Positions 42,138 to 50,606 of a DNA stretch of 64,000 nucleotides are shown piece after piece (position 1 is the first letter of the stretch; every line of letters begins with the position of its first letter). This stretch comes from Microbacterium murale (GTDB lineage Bacteria > Actinomycetota > Actinomycetes > Actinomycetales > Microbacteriaceae): NCBI RefSeq assembly GCF_030815955.1, contig NZ_JAUSXK010000001.1:1240001-1304000 (forward strand). The letters are read 5' to 3'. A model generated the notes under the pieces. It saw nothing but the letters and a program-made list of their open reading frames with translations, was not told where the DNA came from and searched no databases. The translations under genes and the position numbers were made by a program.

Positions 42138-43625
42138 TCAGGCGCCGCGCTGATCTGCGGCGAGTTCGTGGACGACGTCCTTCGATCCTTCGTACAGCCG
42201 CACGTAGCGGTCGAAGAGGGTGTCGTAGAAGTCACGGTGGACAGGGTTCGGGGTGATGGTCTGCGTGATCGGGTTCCAATCGGTGATCACGGGTGCGGCA
42301 CCTTCGGATGCGACGGCGGATGCTGCGAGGAACGCGGCGCCGTAGCTGGCACCTATCGTGGTCTCCGGCACCTCCTGCACGAGTCCGGTGACATCGGAGA
42401 TGACCTGCAGCCAGAGCTGCCCCTGAGTGCCGCCGCCGACCGCGACGATGCGGCGGATGTCTGCACCGGCGGCCCGCATGGTCTCGACGTTGTGGCGCAC
42501 TCCCAACGCCGTGGCCTCGAGCGCTGCGCGATAGAGATCCCCGCGGCCGTGCTCGAGGGTGAGACCTGCGATGACGCCGCGGGCGTCAGGGTCCTGGATG
42601 GGCGTGCGCTCACCCGCGAAGTAGGGCAGGATCAGCAGGCCCTTGGCGCCCGGCCCCGACAGCTCAGCCTCTGCGAGGAGTTCGGGGTAATCAGATCCGG
42701 TGAGATCTTTGATCCATGCGGTGAGCGCGCCGGACGTGGAGAGTCCGCCGGCGAGGTTACGCGTGCCAGGGAACGCACCGGCCGTCGTCCACATGGACGG
42801 TGTGCGCAGCGTCTGCTCGCCGGTCGCGACGAGGAACATCGTCGTCCCATACATGAGCATGAGGTCGCCGATCTCGTGGGCGCCCACGCTGACGGCCTCG
42901 GTCCAGGCATCGATGGTGCCGGTGATGACCGGAGTGCCCGTGGGGATACCGGTCACTGCGGATGCCGCGTCCGTCACCTCTCCGGCGAGGTCGCCCGCCC
43001 AGGTGAGGCGAGGCTGTTCGATCGTTCCGGCGTATTGCTGCCACCACGGGTCGTACCAGGCCTCGTTCTCGATGTCGTAGAACGGAGACGTCTGACTCGC
43101 CGACTGGTGATCGAGCACGTACGCGCCGGTGAGCTTACGGGCGAGCCAGGTTGCCGGCATGAAGAAGCGCCTGGCCTCGGCCCAGGCATCCGGCTCCTCA
43201 TCCGAGATCCAGGCGATCTTCGCGCCACCGGCCTGAGATGTGAGAGTCGAGCCTCCGACTCGCGTGATCTCGTCGATGCCGAGCTCGTCGGTCATGCGCG
43301 CGATCTGGGCGCCGGCGCGCGTGTCGACGCCGTAGAGGATCGCGGGCCGCACCGGTTGGTCGTCCGCGTCCGCGAGCAGCACGCACGGGCCCATGCCGCT
43401 CACCCCGACGGCGGTGATCTCGACATCCGGGTGCGCCGAGATCAGCTCTCCGGCGATGCTGACGAACTCGTCCCACCAGATGTGCGCAACCATCTCGACC
43501 CAACCGGTGTGGGGACGATCCACCTCGTGCGCACGGGTTGCGGACGCAAGGATCTCACCGTTGTGCGCGACGAGAACGCCCTTCGTGCTCGACGTGCCCA
43601 CGTCGACACCCAAGGTGCAATGCAT
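42138..43625 (-). CDS. FGGY carbohydrate kinase (xylulokinase/gluconokinase type), first copy
   Basis: Sugar kinase of 495 residues. N-terminal phosphate loop GVDVGTSSTKGVLVA, catalytic Asp in GTIDAWTEAVS, and C-terminal ATP site AVGGGTQGQLWLQVISDVTG. The ATG at 43625 has AAGGAGGACC upstream, with a promoter and a LacI operator just beyond. It is the first gene of the kinase-isomerase operon, so it probably phosphorylates the ketose made by the isomerase. Confidence 0.92.
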   Translation of the reverse strand: MHCTLGVDVGTSSTKGVLVAHNGEILASATRAHEVDRPHTGWVEMVAHIWWDEFVSIAGELISAHPDVEITAVGVSGMGPCVLLADADDQPVRPAILYGVDTRAGAQIARMTDELGIDEITRVGGSTLTSQAGGAKIAWISDEEPDAWAEARRFFMPATWLARKLTGAYVLDHQSASQTSPFYDIENEAWYDPWWQQYAGTIEQPRLTWAGDLAGEVTDAASAVTGIPTGTPVITGTIDAWTEAVSVGAHEIGDLMLMYGTTMFLVATGEQTLRTPSMWTTAGAFPGTRNLAGGLSTSGALTAWIKDLTGSDYPELLAEAELSGPGAKGLLILPYFAGERTPIQDPDARGVIAGLTLEHGRGDLYRAALEATALGVRHNVETMRAAGADIRRIVAVGGGTQGQLWLQVISDVTGLVQEVPETTIGASYGAAFLAASAVASEGAAPVITDWNPITQTITPNPVHRDFYDTLFDRYVRLYEGSKDVVHELAADQRGA

Positions 43626-43656
43626 GGCGGTCCTCCTTGAACGCGTCCGTTCTACA

Positions 43657-43686
43657 ACCCTACGCGAAATCGATTTCATGACGCAA
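43657..43686 (-). promoter_or_regulatory. Promoter with LacI operator for the kinase-isomerase operon
   Basis: On the minus strand TTGCGT (43681-43686) and TAGGGT (43657-43662) are 18 bp apart. The perfect palindrome GAAATCGATTTC (43666-43677), with the central CG typical of LacI operators, fills the spacer. The LacI gene ends 32 bp further on. Confidence 0.75.
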
Positions 43687-43717
43687 GAACGGAGCAGGAC
43701 TCTGAGTCTGCAGCGGA

Positions 43718-44701
43718 TCAGCGCAGCGCGCTGGCCACCTGGACCTCATTTCGCAGTACGACCGTGCGCGCTGGCTGCTTATCCCCGCGAATGCGTTCGA
43801 GCAGCATCTTCGCGGCCGTCGTGCCCATGTGTCGGGCTGGCAGACGCACGACAGTGACTGCGGTCGGAGACAACGTGGTGAACGGCAGCGAGCCGATGAC
43901 GGCGACGCCAATCTGAGGCGGCGTGAGCCCTCGCTCGGTGAGCACCTGAATCGCGCCGACACCGATGAGGTTGTTACCGGCGACCACGGCATCCGGAGGG
44001 TGCGGCAATGCCAGCAGCTCCTGCATGGCTTCACGGCCGCCCTCGACGCGGAACGTCGCGAAGCGCTCCAGAGCATCGGTGTCGAACGCGGGTTCCGAGG
44101 CGGAGACGACCGAGCGCCATCCCTCCGCACGCTCCACAGCGGTGTCGATCTGTTCCGGACCGCCGATGTAGGCGATCCGGCGATAGCCCGCGTCGATCAG
44201 CGCTTGCGTGGCTGCGACACCGGCGACGCGGTTCGCCATCACGACCCCGTCGACGTCATATCCAGTGCCACGATCGACGACGACGACGGGGCGCCCCGTT
44301 GAGAGCACCGGAGTCAGATCAGTCTTCTCGGATGCCGGGGCGATGATGACCCCCGACATGTGCTCTGCAACGGCGATGCCCAGATACGTCGCTTCCTTCT
44401 CCGTCTGCGAGTCGGAGTTGCAGAGCACGACCGAGTACCCGGCCTCGGAGGCAGCATCCTCCACGCCTCGCGCCATCTCGGTGAAATAGGGGTTCTCGAT
44501 GTCGGGGATAACCAGCGCGATGACCTCCGAACTCTGCAACCGCAGAGATCGCGCAGTGCGATTCGGGGTGAATTTCAGCAGCTCAGCTGCTTCGCGAACG
44601 GCGGCGACCTTCTCGGCGGACACGTTCGTGCCGTTGAAGACGCGCGACACGGTCGCAGGCGAAACTCCCGCATGCTTCGCGACGTCATAGATCGTGGTCA
44701 T
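43718..44701 (-). CDS. LacI-family repressor
   Basis: Regulator of 327 residues. Helix-turn-helix MTTIYDVAKHAGVSPATVSR and hinge-helix FTPNRTARSLRLQSS, followed by a periplasmic-binding-protein-like sugar domain (ALVIPDIENPYFTEMARG). It lies directly upstream of the kinase-isomerase operon and the intervening operator is its likely site. The ATG at 44701 gives the standard family N-terminus; upstream in-frame ATGs exist. Confidence 0.93.
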   Translation of the reverse strand: MTTIYDVAKHAGVSPATVSRVFNGTNVSAEKVAAVREAAELLKFTPNRTARSLRLQSSEVIALVIPDIENPYFTEMARGVEDAASEAGYSVVLCNSDSQTEKEATYLGIAVAEHMSGVIIAPASEKTDLTPVLSTGRPVVVVDRGTGYDVDGVVMANRVAGVAATQALIDAGYRRIAYIGGPEQIDTAVERAEGWRSVVSASEPAFDTDALERFATFRVEGGREAMQELLALPHPPDAVVAGNNLIGVGAIQVLTERGLTPPQIGVAVIGSLPFTTLSPTAVTVVRLPARHMGTTAAKMLLERIRGDKQPARTVVLRNEVQVASALR

Positions 44702-44821
44702 GCCCACCTCATCACCGTTCATCTCACTACCCGCGTGAAGTACAGTATCTCGTCGATCGATCGACTCTCTTGCAGAAGCCGAGGGTTGAACATCGAGCTC
44801 CAAGGCTCCTCGATACGCAGC

Positions 44822-44827
44822 TACGCT
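44822..44827 (+). promoter_or_regulatory. Leaderless -10 box for the DeoR gene
   Basis: TACGCT is 7 nt before the ATG at 44835. Confidence 0.5.
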
Positions 44828-44834
44828 GATCAAC

Positions 44835-45632
44835 ATGCCAGAGTGGTCGCAGACGGTCCCCGCCACGGTGCGGCGCGAGCAGATCGTGTCGATCATCGAG
44901 CGCCAGGGATTCGCTCGCGTACAGGAACTGAGCCGGGTGCTCAGCGTCTCCGAGGTCACAGTGCGCAGCGACCTCGATCTGCTCGCCGAGGAGAACATCA
45001 TCCAGCGCGTGCACGGCGGCGCGATGTCGGGCATCAAGTCGACCGCGCACTCGCCGGACTACGAGCGCGCACTGACCCGAGCGGTCACCGAGAAAAGGCG
45101 GATCGGCAATGCTGCCGCGGCACTCGTCGAGAGCGAGATGGCCATCCTCCTTGACGCGGGAACCACGACCCTCGCGCTCGCCCGTGCCCTGCGCGCCCGG
45201 GAGGATCTGCGCGGCGTCGTCGTCTTCACCAACTCGCTCACGATCGCCCTCGAGCTGGGCGTGGCGGAGCCGCATCACATCACGGTCGTGGTCACCGGCG
45301 GAACCGTGAGCTACAAGCAGCGCTCGTTGATCGATCCGCTGGGCGACATGTTCCTCGGCTCGGTGCACAGCGACCTGTGCTTCATCGGATGCAATGGCGT
45401 CTCGGTCACGGGCTTCACGAACTCGAGCCTCCCCGAGGTCACGATGAAGCGCCGCTACCTGGATTCGGCCGCCCGACGCATCGTGGTGGCCGACAGCTCC
45501 AAGATCGGCAAGAGCCAGATGATCCAGGTCGCGCCGCTCGACCGCATCGACACCCTTGTGACCGGCGTCGAAGCGCCTCCAATGGAGCTGGAGGCGCTTC
45601 GAGAGGCCGGGTTGACGATCGAGCTCGCCTGA
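44835..45632 (+). CDS. DeoR-family regulator
   Basis: Sugar-phosphate-responsive repressor of 265 residues. Helix-turn-helix GFARVQELSRVLSVSEVTVRSDL, family motif QRVHGGA, and an isomerase-like effector domain with LLDAGTTTLALARAL and GCNGVSVTGFT. It is transcribed away from the LacI gene and converges on the aldolase operon. Likely senses a phosphorylated intermediate from that pathway. Confidence 0.92.
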   Translation: MPEWSQTVPATVRREQIVSIIERQGFARVQELSRVLSVSEVTVRSDLDLLAEENIIQRVHGGAMSGIKSTAHSPDYERALTRAVTEKRRIGNAAAALVESEMAILLDAGTTTLALARALRAREDLRGVVVFTNSLTIALELGVAEPHHITVVVTGGTVSYKQRSLIDPLGDMFLGSVHSDLCFIGCNGVSVTGFTNSSLPEVTMKRRYLDSAARRIVVADSSKIGKSQMIQVAPLDRIDTLVTGVEAPPMELEALREAGLTIELA

Positions 45633-45643
45633 CCCGGATCTGA

Positions 45644-45659
45644 CCTGATCGGGATCAGG
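45644..45659. terminator. Small hairpin between convergent deoR and aldolase genes
   Basis: CCTGATC and GATCAGG form a tight inverted repeat that overlaps the end of the aldolase gene. It is too short to be sure. Confidence 0.35.
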
Positions 45660-46614
45660 CCCGTCCGGAGGATCCGAACTCGCGCATGCGCTGCGCAACC
45701 ATCGCGCGGAAGCCGCCGATCGCGGGGCGCAGCTGCTCGCTCGGCTCGACCACGGCGGGGTTCTCCTGGAGGAACCGTCGCAGTTCTGCGCTCCAGGCGA
45801 GGTGCGAGTCGGTGCCCTGGTTGATCTTGCGGATACCGGCGGCCACGCCCTGCGACTTCTGCGCCGGGGAGATCCCGTACGAGGGACGCACCTCACCACC
45901 GTGCGCATTGATCACGGAGACGGCATCGGCCGGCACCGAGGAGGAGCCGTGCAGCACGAGGAACGTGTCGGGCAGGCGACTCCTGATCTCGGCGATGAGC
46001 TCGAGGCGCAGGCGCTGTCCGCCCGCGGCATCCGTGAATTTGACCGAGCCGTGGCTGGTGCCGACGGCCACGGCGAGGGCGTCCACCCCGGTCTGCGCGA
46101 CAAACTCGACAGCCTGGTCGGGGTCGGCGAAGACGATCTCCTCGACGATGCCGCTGACGCCCGCCTCCGCACCTCCGATCGTGCCGAGCTCGCCTTCGAC
46201 GCTCACACCGGCCGGAGCCGCCGTGTCGACCACCCGTCGGGTCGCGGCCGCATTCTCATCGAACGAGGCTGGTTCATCCGTGTCGGTCGAGCGGCTCGCA
46301 TCGATCATGACGCTCGTGAATCCGTTGTCGATCGCCCGCACGCAGTCGTCGTACGTGCGGCCGTGGTCGAGATGCAGCACGACCGGCACCGCGGTGTACT
46401 CCTCCACGAGCCCCCGCAGACGGGTCCACCAGCGCGACTCGTTGTCGTATGCCGACATCCCGGCGATCGACTGCACGATCACGGGCGAGTGCTCCGCCTC
46501 GGCGGCGTCGAGCACGGCGATAGCCTGATCGATGCTCGACACGTTGAAGGCACCGACGGCGTACTCGCCGGCTTCGGCCTCGGCGAGCGCGGCCCGCAGC
46601 GTCTGAAGTGTCAT
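45655..46614 (-). CDS. Class II fructose-bisphosphate/tagatose-bisphosphate aldolase family protein
   Basis: Zinc aldolase of 319 residues (FbaA/GatY/KbaY family). Zinc-ligand region VVLHLDHGRTYDDC (about 85), catalytic VEGELGTIGG, the phosphate-loop GTSHGSVKF with HGSSSVPADAV, and the DHAP-binding end. Start ATG at 46614, 8 nt after the fuculose-type aldolase. As the operon's last gene it probably cleaves a ketose (bis)phosphate to triose phosphates. Confidence 0.9.
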   Translation of the reverse strand: MTLQTLRAALAEAEAGEYAVGAFNVSSIDQAIAVLDAAEAEHSPVIVQSIAGMSAYDNESRWWTRLRGLVEEYTAVPVVLHLDHGRTYDDCVRAIDNGFTSVMIDASRSTDTDEPASFDENAAATRRVVDTAAPAGVSVEGELGTIGGAEAGVSGIVEEIVFADPDQAVEFVAQTGVDALAVAVGTSHGSVKFTDAAGGQRLRLELIAEIRSRLPDTFLVLHGSSSVPADAVSVINAHGGEVRPSYGISPAQKSQGVAAGIRKINQGTDSHLAWSAELRRFLQENPAVVEPSEQLRPAIGGFRAMVAQRMREFGSSGRA

Positions 46615-46622
46615 CCCAAGCC

Positions 46623-47279
46623 TCAGAGCGACTCGGTGATGCCGAGCGTGTCGTAGTCGAGCACGATCGGGGTGTCGGTGAGTGCACGGGCGTACGCCTG
46701 CACCTTCGCGGCGGATTCCACGGCTACGCTCGTCTTGAACGCGTCGCGCAGGTTGGGTCCGACGGTCAGCAGACCGTGGTTCGCCCACACGACCGCGTTC
46801 AGGTCGCCCATCGCGTCGCACATGTGCTCACCGAACTCGGTGTTGTTGCTGAGCTCGAACGGCATGATCGGTACGTCGCCCTTGGTGTAGATCACCATGT
46901 TGACCAGAGTGCCGAGGATCGGGGAACCCACGACGCCCCACACGTTCGAGTAGATGGGCTCGGAGTGCACGACCGCGTTCACATCAGGACGACGCTTGTA
47001 CACGGCCATGTGCACAGTGACCTCGCTCGACGGGCCGAGGCGTCCTTCGACCAGCTCGCTGTCGCCGTTGACCAGGACGATGTCCTCGGGGGTCATCTTG
47101 TCGTACTCGAGATCGGTCGGCGTGATGAGGAAGCGATCCTCGACACCGGGCACGCGGATGCTGATGTTGCCCTGCGTGTTGAAGTTGAGTCCGTACTCCA
47201 TCGAGCGCAGGCAGTAGTCTAGGATCTCTCTCTTCGCGGCGGCGATGTCGAAGTCGACCTGCAGCGTGGTCTCGGTCAT
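46623..47279 (-). CDS. Class II aldolase/adducin-family sugar-phosphate aldolase, FucA-like, with substituted zinc ligand
   Basis: A 218-residue aldolase/epimerase family enzyme. The PSSEVTVHMAVY segment gives the Glu (86) expected in L-fuculose-phosphate aldolase rather than the Asp of ribulose-phosphate epimerase. His105 and His168 (WANHGL) are conserved zinc ligands, but the usual HxH is HSE: the second histidine is Glu107. It could still bind a metal or have altered activity. It overlaps the FGGY kinase stop as ATGA. Confidence 0.87.
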   Translation of the reverse strand: MTETTLQVDFDIAAAKREILDYCLRSMEYGLNFNTQGNISIRVPGVEDRFLITPTDLEYDKMTPEDIVLVNGDSELVEGRLGPSSEVTVHMAVYKRRPDVNAVVHSEPIYSNVWGVVGSPILGTLVNMVIYTKGDVPIMPFELSNNTEFGEHMCDAMGDLNAVVWANHGLLTVGPNLRDAFKTSVAVESAAKVQAYARALTDTPIVLDYDTLGITESL

Positions 47280-48772
47280 GTCATGTTCTCCTTCTGGTGT
47301 GGCTGGGGTCGTGAGGTCAGGTGCGGATTGAGCGAGCGTGTCGCCTCGTAGAGCGCGACATAGGCGGCGCGCTGACCGGCGTACCAGTCGTCATCCGCGT
47401 CAGCGGCACCAGCAGTCGCCGCATCGCCCGGTTCGAGACGCAGCGCCGCCGGGTCTCCGTCGATGCCGCGGAGCGCGAGCATCGCGGCCCCGCGGCACGA
47501 GGCATCCCGCCCGACAGGGGTCAGCGACGCACCGGCGGCCGCCGCGCGGGCGGCGAGCGCGTCCGCGTTCTCCGCTCCTACTCCGGTGACGTGGAGGGCG
47601 GAGACCTCGACGCCGTGCGCACTGAGCGCGGCGATGATCTTGTGAAACTCGAAACCCGCTGCCTCGACCACCGCGCGGGCTAGTTCCGGCACCGTGGTGT
47701 CGAGGGTCAGTCCGTGAATCGTGCCACGTGCGGAAGGGTCGTTGTCGAGCGTTCCTGAACCGGCGAGATAGGGCAGCACTAGAAGCGCAGGAGGCAGGTC
47801 CGCGAGCGCGCCGAACACGTCTGCGACCTCCCTGTCGAGCAGTCCGGCCAGCCATTCCAAGGCCCATCCGCCTGCTGCTGTGCCGGCGAGAGTGACCCAC
47901 AGCTCCTCGTCGACACGGTAACTCGCGAAGCCTGTGGCGCCGAGCCCGTGAGGGCGCACACGTGAACCGACGGTCAGACAGTCGCTGGATCCAAGCGCGA
48001 TCACCGAACGCACTCCGGGCTCGCCTCCCGCCCCCAGGAAGGCCGCAGCCTGATCGTGCGTCCCCGCCACCAGCGGGGTACCAGGCGCGACCCCGAGAGC
48101 ACCGGCTGCCTCCTCGCGCACGACGCCGATGACGCTGCCGGATGCGACGGGTGCGGGCAGGCGCTCTGCCCGCACCCATGGCGCTGAGGCCGCGGCCGCA
48201 GCCAGGATCTCCGCGCTCCACTCCCCGCTGTCCACATCTAGCATGCCGGTGCGCGCCGCTTGACCCAGGTCGATCGCCGCGACGCCGCTCCATCGCTCCG
48301 CCAGCAGGTCGCCAATGCAGCGGTAGCCGGCCGCATTTGCCCAGACGCCGTCTCCGGCCATGATCTTGAACAGCGAGAACATACCGTGCAGCGGCTGACC
48401 GGTGATCTCGGTGAAGCGTCCGTCCCCCAGGAGCGCGCCGACCGCGGCGGCCGCCGCCGTCCCCCGGGTGTCCATGCTCACGGCGACCGGTGCCGACGGG
48501 GCGCCGGAACCATCGATCGGGACGACCGCTTCGCCCAGCACGCTGAACCCGACCGCCCCTACAGGATCACCGGACTCCGCGGCCTGCTGAGATGCGCGAC
48601 GGACCACGTCTTCGGCCACCGTGATGATTTCCTCGGCCTCGAGCTCCACGCGGCCCGTGCCGTCGCGCCGCAGCGTGAGCACCGCAGAGGCCGCACCGCG
48701 CACGTCGCCTCCGGCGGAGAAGGCCACGGCGCGTACGCCGCTGGTGCCGAGGTCCAGTCCGATGACGCTCAT
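47276..48772 (-). CDS. FGGY carbohydrate kinase, second copy
   Basis: Sugar kinase of 498 residues. P-loop GLDLGTSGVRAVAFS, catalytic Asp in GTHDQAAAFLGAG, and C-terminal GVGAENADALAARAAAAG. It starts inside the ABC permease stop (ATGA overlap) and ends inside the FucA-like start, so transport, phosphorylation and cleavage are co-translated. Sequence differs much from the kinase at 42138. Confidence 0.9.
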   Translation of the reverse strand: MSVIGLDLGTSGVRAVAFSAGGDVRGAASAVLTLRRDGTGRVELEAEEIITVAEDVVRRASQQAAESGDPVGAVGFSVLGEAVVPIDGSGAPSAPVAVSMDTRGTAAAAAVGALLGDGRFTEITGQPLHGMFSLFKIMAGDGVWANAAGYRCIGDLLAERWSGVAAIDLGQAARTGMLDVDSGEWSAEILAAAAASAPWVRAERLPAPVASGSVIGVVREEAAGALGVAPGTPLVAGTHDQAAAFLGAGGEPGVRSVIALGSSDCLTVGSRVRPHGLGATGFASYRVDEELWVTLAGTAAGGWALEWLAGLLDREVADVFGALADLPPALLVLPYLAGSGTLDNDPSARGTIHGLTLDTTVPELARAVVEAAGFEFHKIIAALSAHGVEVSALHVTGVGAENADALAARAAAAGASLTPVGRDASCRGAAMLALRGIDGDPAALRLEPGDAATAGAADADDDWYAGQRAAYVALYEATRSLNPHLTSRPQPHQKENMT

Positions 48773-49659
48773 TTGATTGCCCCCGAGAGGCCGTTCACGA
48801 GGTACTTCTGGATGAAGAGGAACAGCAGCACGACTGGGATCGAGATCAGTACCAGGATCGCGAAGAGCGCTCCCGGCTGCGAGAGGTACATACCCCGATA
48901 GGCGAGCGGCACCAGGGTAAGCGGCTTGAGGGCGTTGTCGCCCAGAGTCACCAGCGGCAGCAGGAAGTCGTTCCAGCTCATCATCGTCTGCCACACCGCG
49001 ACGACCGCAAGCGCGGGCTTGCCCAACGGCAGGTAGATGCGCCAGAAGATCTGCCAGGAGCTGGCACCGTCCAGACGCGCAGCCTCATAGGTCTCGAGCG
49101 GGATCGCGAGGTAGGAGGTGCGGATGATAATCACCGCGAACGGCAATCCGAGCGCCGTATACACCAGCACAAGTCCGAGGAGGTTGTTGTAGAGCTGCAT
49201 CGACTGCAGGATCCGGAACGTCGCGACCACGATGCTCGACATCGGCAGGATCAGCGCGAGGATCAGGATGCCGAAGATCAGGGCCTTCAACGGCACGCGC
49301 AGTCGAGCCAGCGCGAACGCCGTCATCGAACCGAGCACGCACACCAGCAGTACCGAGGGCACGGTGATCAGCAGGCTGTTAAGCAGGTGCAGCAGGATCG
49401 GATTCTGCGCCCAGATCGTGAAGTAGTTCTTGATGCTGAACTCCTCGGGAAAGATCCCGAAGAACTGGGTGCCGGGGTTGTTCGGCGGCATCATCGAGAG
49501 GCCGATGACCATGATGATCGGTACTAGCCAGAGCACCGACAGCGGCACCAGCACGAAGTGCAGCCAGCCCACACGACGACCGGGCGCCCCATGCCGAGAG
49601 CGGGTCTTCGCCGCCTCCTTCGGGACGATCAGGTTGCGGGTCTCGTTCATCGCGGTCAT
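48769..49659 (-). CDS. Sugar ABC transporter permease (MalG-like)
   Basis: Inner-membrane permease of 296 residues with six TM helices. The EAA loop reads ETYEAARLDGASSWQIFWRIYLPLGKPAL. The ATG at 49659 overlaps the first permease stop and follows GGAGAAG. It pairs with the MalF-like permease; no ATPase is encoded here, so a shared MsiK-type ATPase elsewhere is likely. Confidence 0.93.
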   Translation of the reverse strand: MTAMNETRNLIVPKEAAKTRSRHGAPGRRVGWLHFVLVPLSVLWLVPIIMVIGLSMMPPNNPGTQFFGIFPEEFSIKNYFTIWAQNPILLHLLNSLLITVPSVLLVCVLGSMTAFALARLRVPLKALIFGILILALILPMSSIVVATFRILQSMQLYNNLLGLVLVYTALGLPFAVIIIRTSYLAIPLETYEAARLDGASSWQIFWRIYLPLGKPALAVVAVWQTMMSWNDFLLPLVTLGDNALKPLTLVPLAYRGMYLSQPGALFAILVLISIPVVLLFLFIQKYLVNGLSGAIK

Positions 49660-50546
49660 TTCTCTTCTCCTGTGATGAATCCGGCGCCGAAGACCCGCAC
49701 CATCGAGAGCGAGCTCACGACGGCGATCACCAGCAGCACCACGCTGATCGCCGAGGCGTAGCCCACGTTCTGCAATTGGAAGGCTTCGAGGAACGCGAAG
49801 GTCGGCAGCATCTCGGACGCATGGTTGGGTCCGCCCTGCGTGAGCACGTAGACGAGTTCGAAGGTCTTGAGCGACCCGATGATCCCGAGCAGCACGAGCG
49901 AGAGGGTCGTGGTCTTGAGGAGCGGAAACGTGATGCGCACCATCGTCTGGAACCCGCTCGCTCCATCGATCCGCGCCGCCTCCATCAGGCTCGGATCGAT
50001 CAGCTGCAGACCGGCGAGGTAGAAGAGCATCGAGAACCCGGTCCACATCCAGACGTTCACGAAGATCACGGCGAAGATCGCGGTTTGAGGGTCGGCGAGG
50101 TAGTTGCCGCCGAGGAAGCTGAGTCCCGTGGCCTTGCCGATGGCCGTGAGCACGCCGTTGAACGGATCGAGGATACGCTGCCAGACGATGCCAACGACGA
50201 CCGGCGAGAGGATCGCTGGGATGAAGAAGATCGCCCGGTAGATCGTGCTGCCACGCAGGCCCTGGTTGACAGCCACCGCGAGGAGGAAGCCGATCAACCC
50301 CTGCGGGACGATGGTGAGCACGATCCAGAAAGCCGAGTTGCGGAGGGTGATGAGGAACGTCGGATCCCTGAACAACTCCAGGTAGTTGTCGATCCCGACG
50401 GCGGTGCCGACGTTGACGCCGTCCCACTGCAGCGTGCTCGCCTGCACGTTGTAGAAGATGGGGTAGACGACGAAAACGCCGAAGAGTATGAGGGTCGGAG
50501 CCAGGAAGGCCAGTCCCACCAGCCTCTCTCTCGTCAGGATCTTCAT
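49656..50546 (-). CDS. Sugar ABC transporter permease (MalF-like)
   Basis: Inner-membrane permease of 296 residues. Signature FLAPTLILFGVFVVYPIFYN at the start, EAA loop SLMEAARIDGASGFQTMVRITFPLLK, and six TM helices. It follows the solute-binding gene by 60 nt, a gap that holds a strong hairpin, and overlaps the second permease. Confidence 0.93.
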   Translation of the reverse strand: MKILTRERLVGLAFLAPTLILFGVFVVYPIFYNVQASTLQWDGVNVGTAVGIDNYLELFRDPTFLITLRNSAFWIVLTIVPQGLIGFLLAVAVNQGLRGSTIYRAIFFIPAILSPVVVGIVWQRILDPFNGVLTAIGKATGLSFLGGNYLADPQTAIFAVIFVNVWMWTGFSMLFYLAGLQLIDPSLMEAARIDGASGFQTMVRITFPLLKTTTLSLVLLGIIGSLKTFELVYVLTQGGPNHASEMLPTFAFLEAFQLQNVGYASAISVVLLVIAVVSSLSMVRVFGAGFITGEEK

Positions 50547-50561
50547 GCGCGCCCCTCTCAG

Positions 50562-50593
50562 GCAGGGTTCGGGGATGACGCCCCGAACCCTGC
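50562..50593 (-). terminator. Perfect hairpin between binding-protein and permease genes
   Basis: GCAGGGTTCGGGG and its exact complement form a 13-bp stem with a 6-nt loop. There is no T-run. Such hairpins commonly let a binding protein be made in excess over its permeases by pausing or protecting the upstream mRNA. Confidence 0.7.
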
Positions 50594-50606
50594 ACGAACC
50601 CGGTTG

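Noticed and set aside
46614..46821. Longer start for the class II aldolase
   Set aside because: The extension is in the antisense-like Arg-rich part of the neighbouring aldolase gene; the ATG at 46614 begins the conserved N-terminus.
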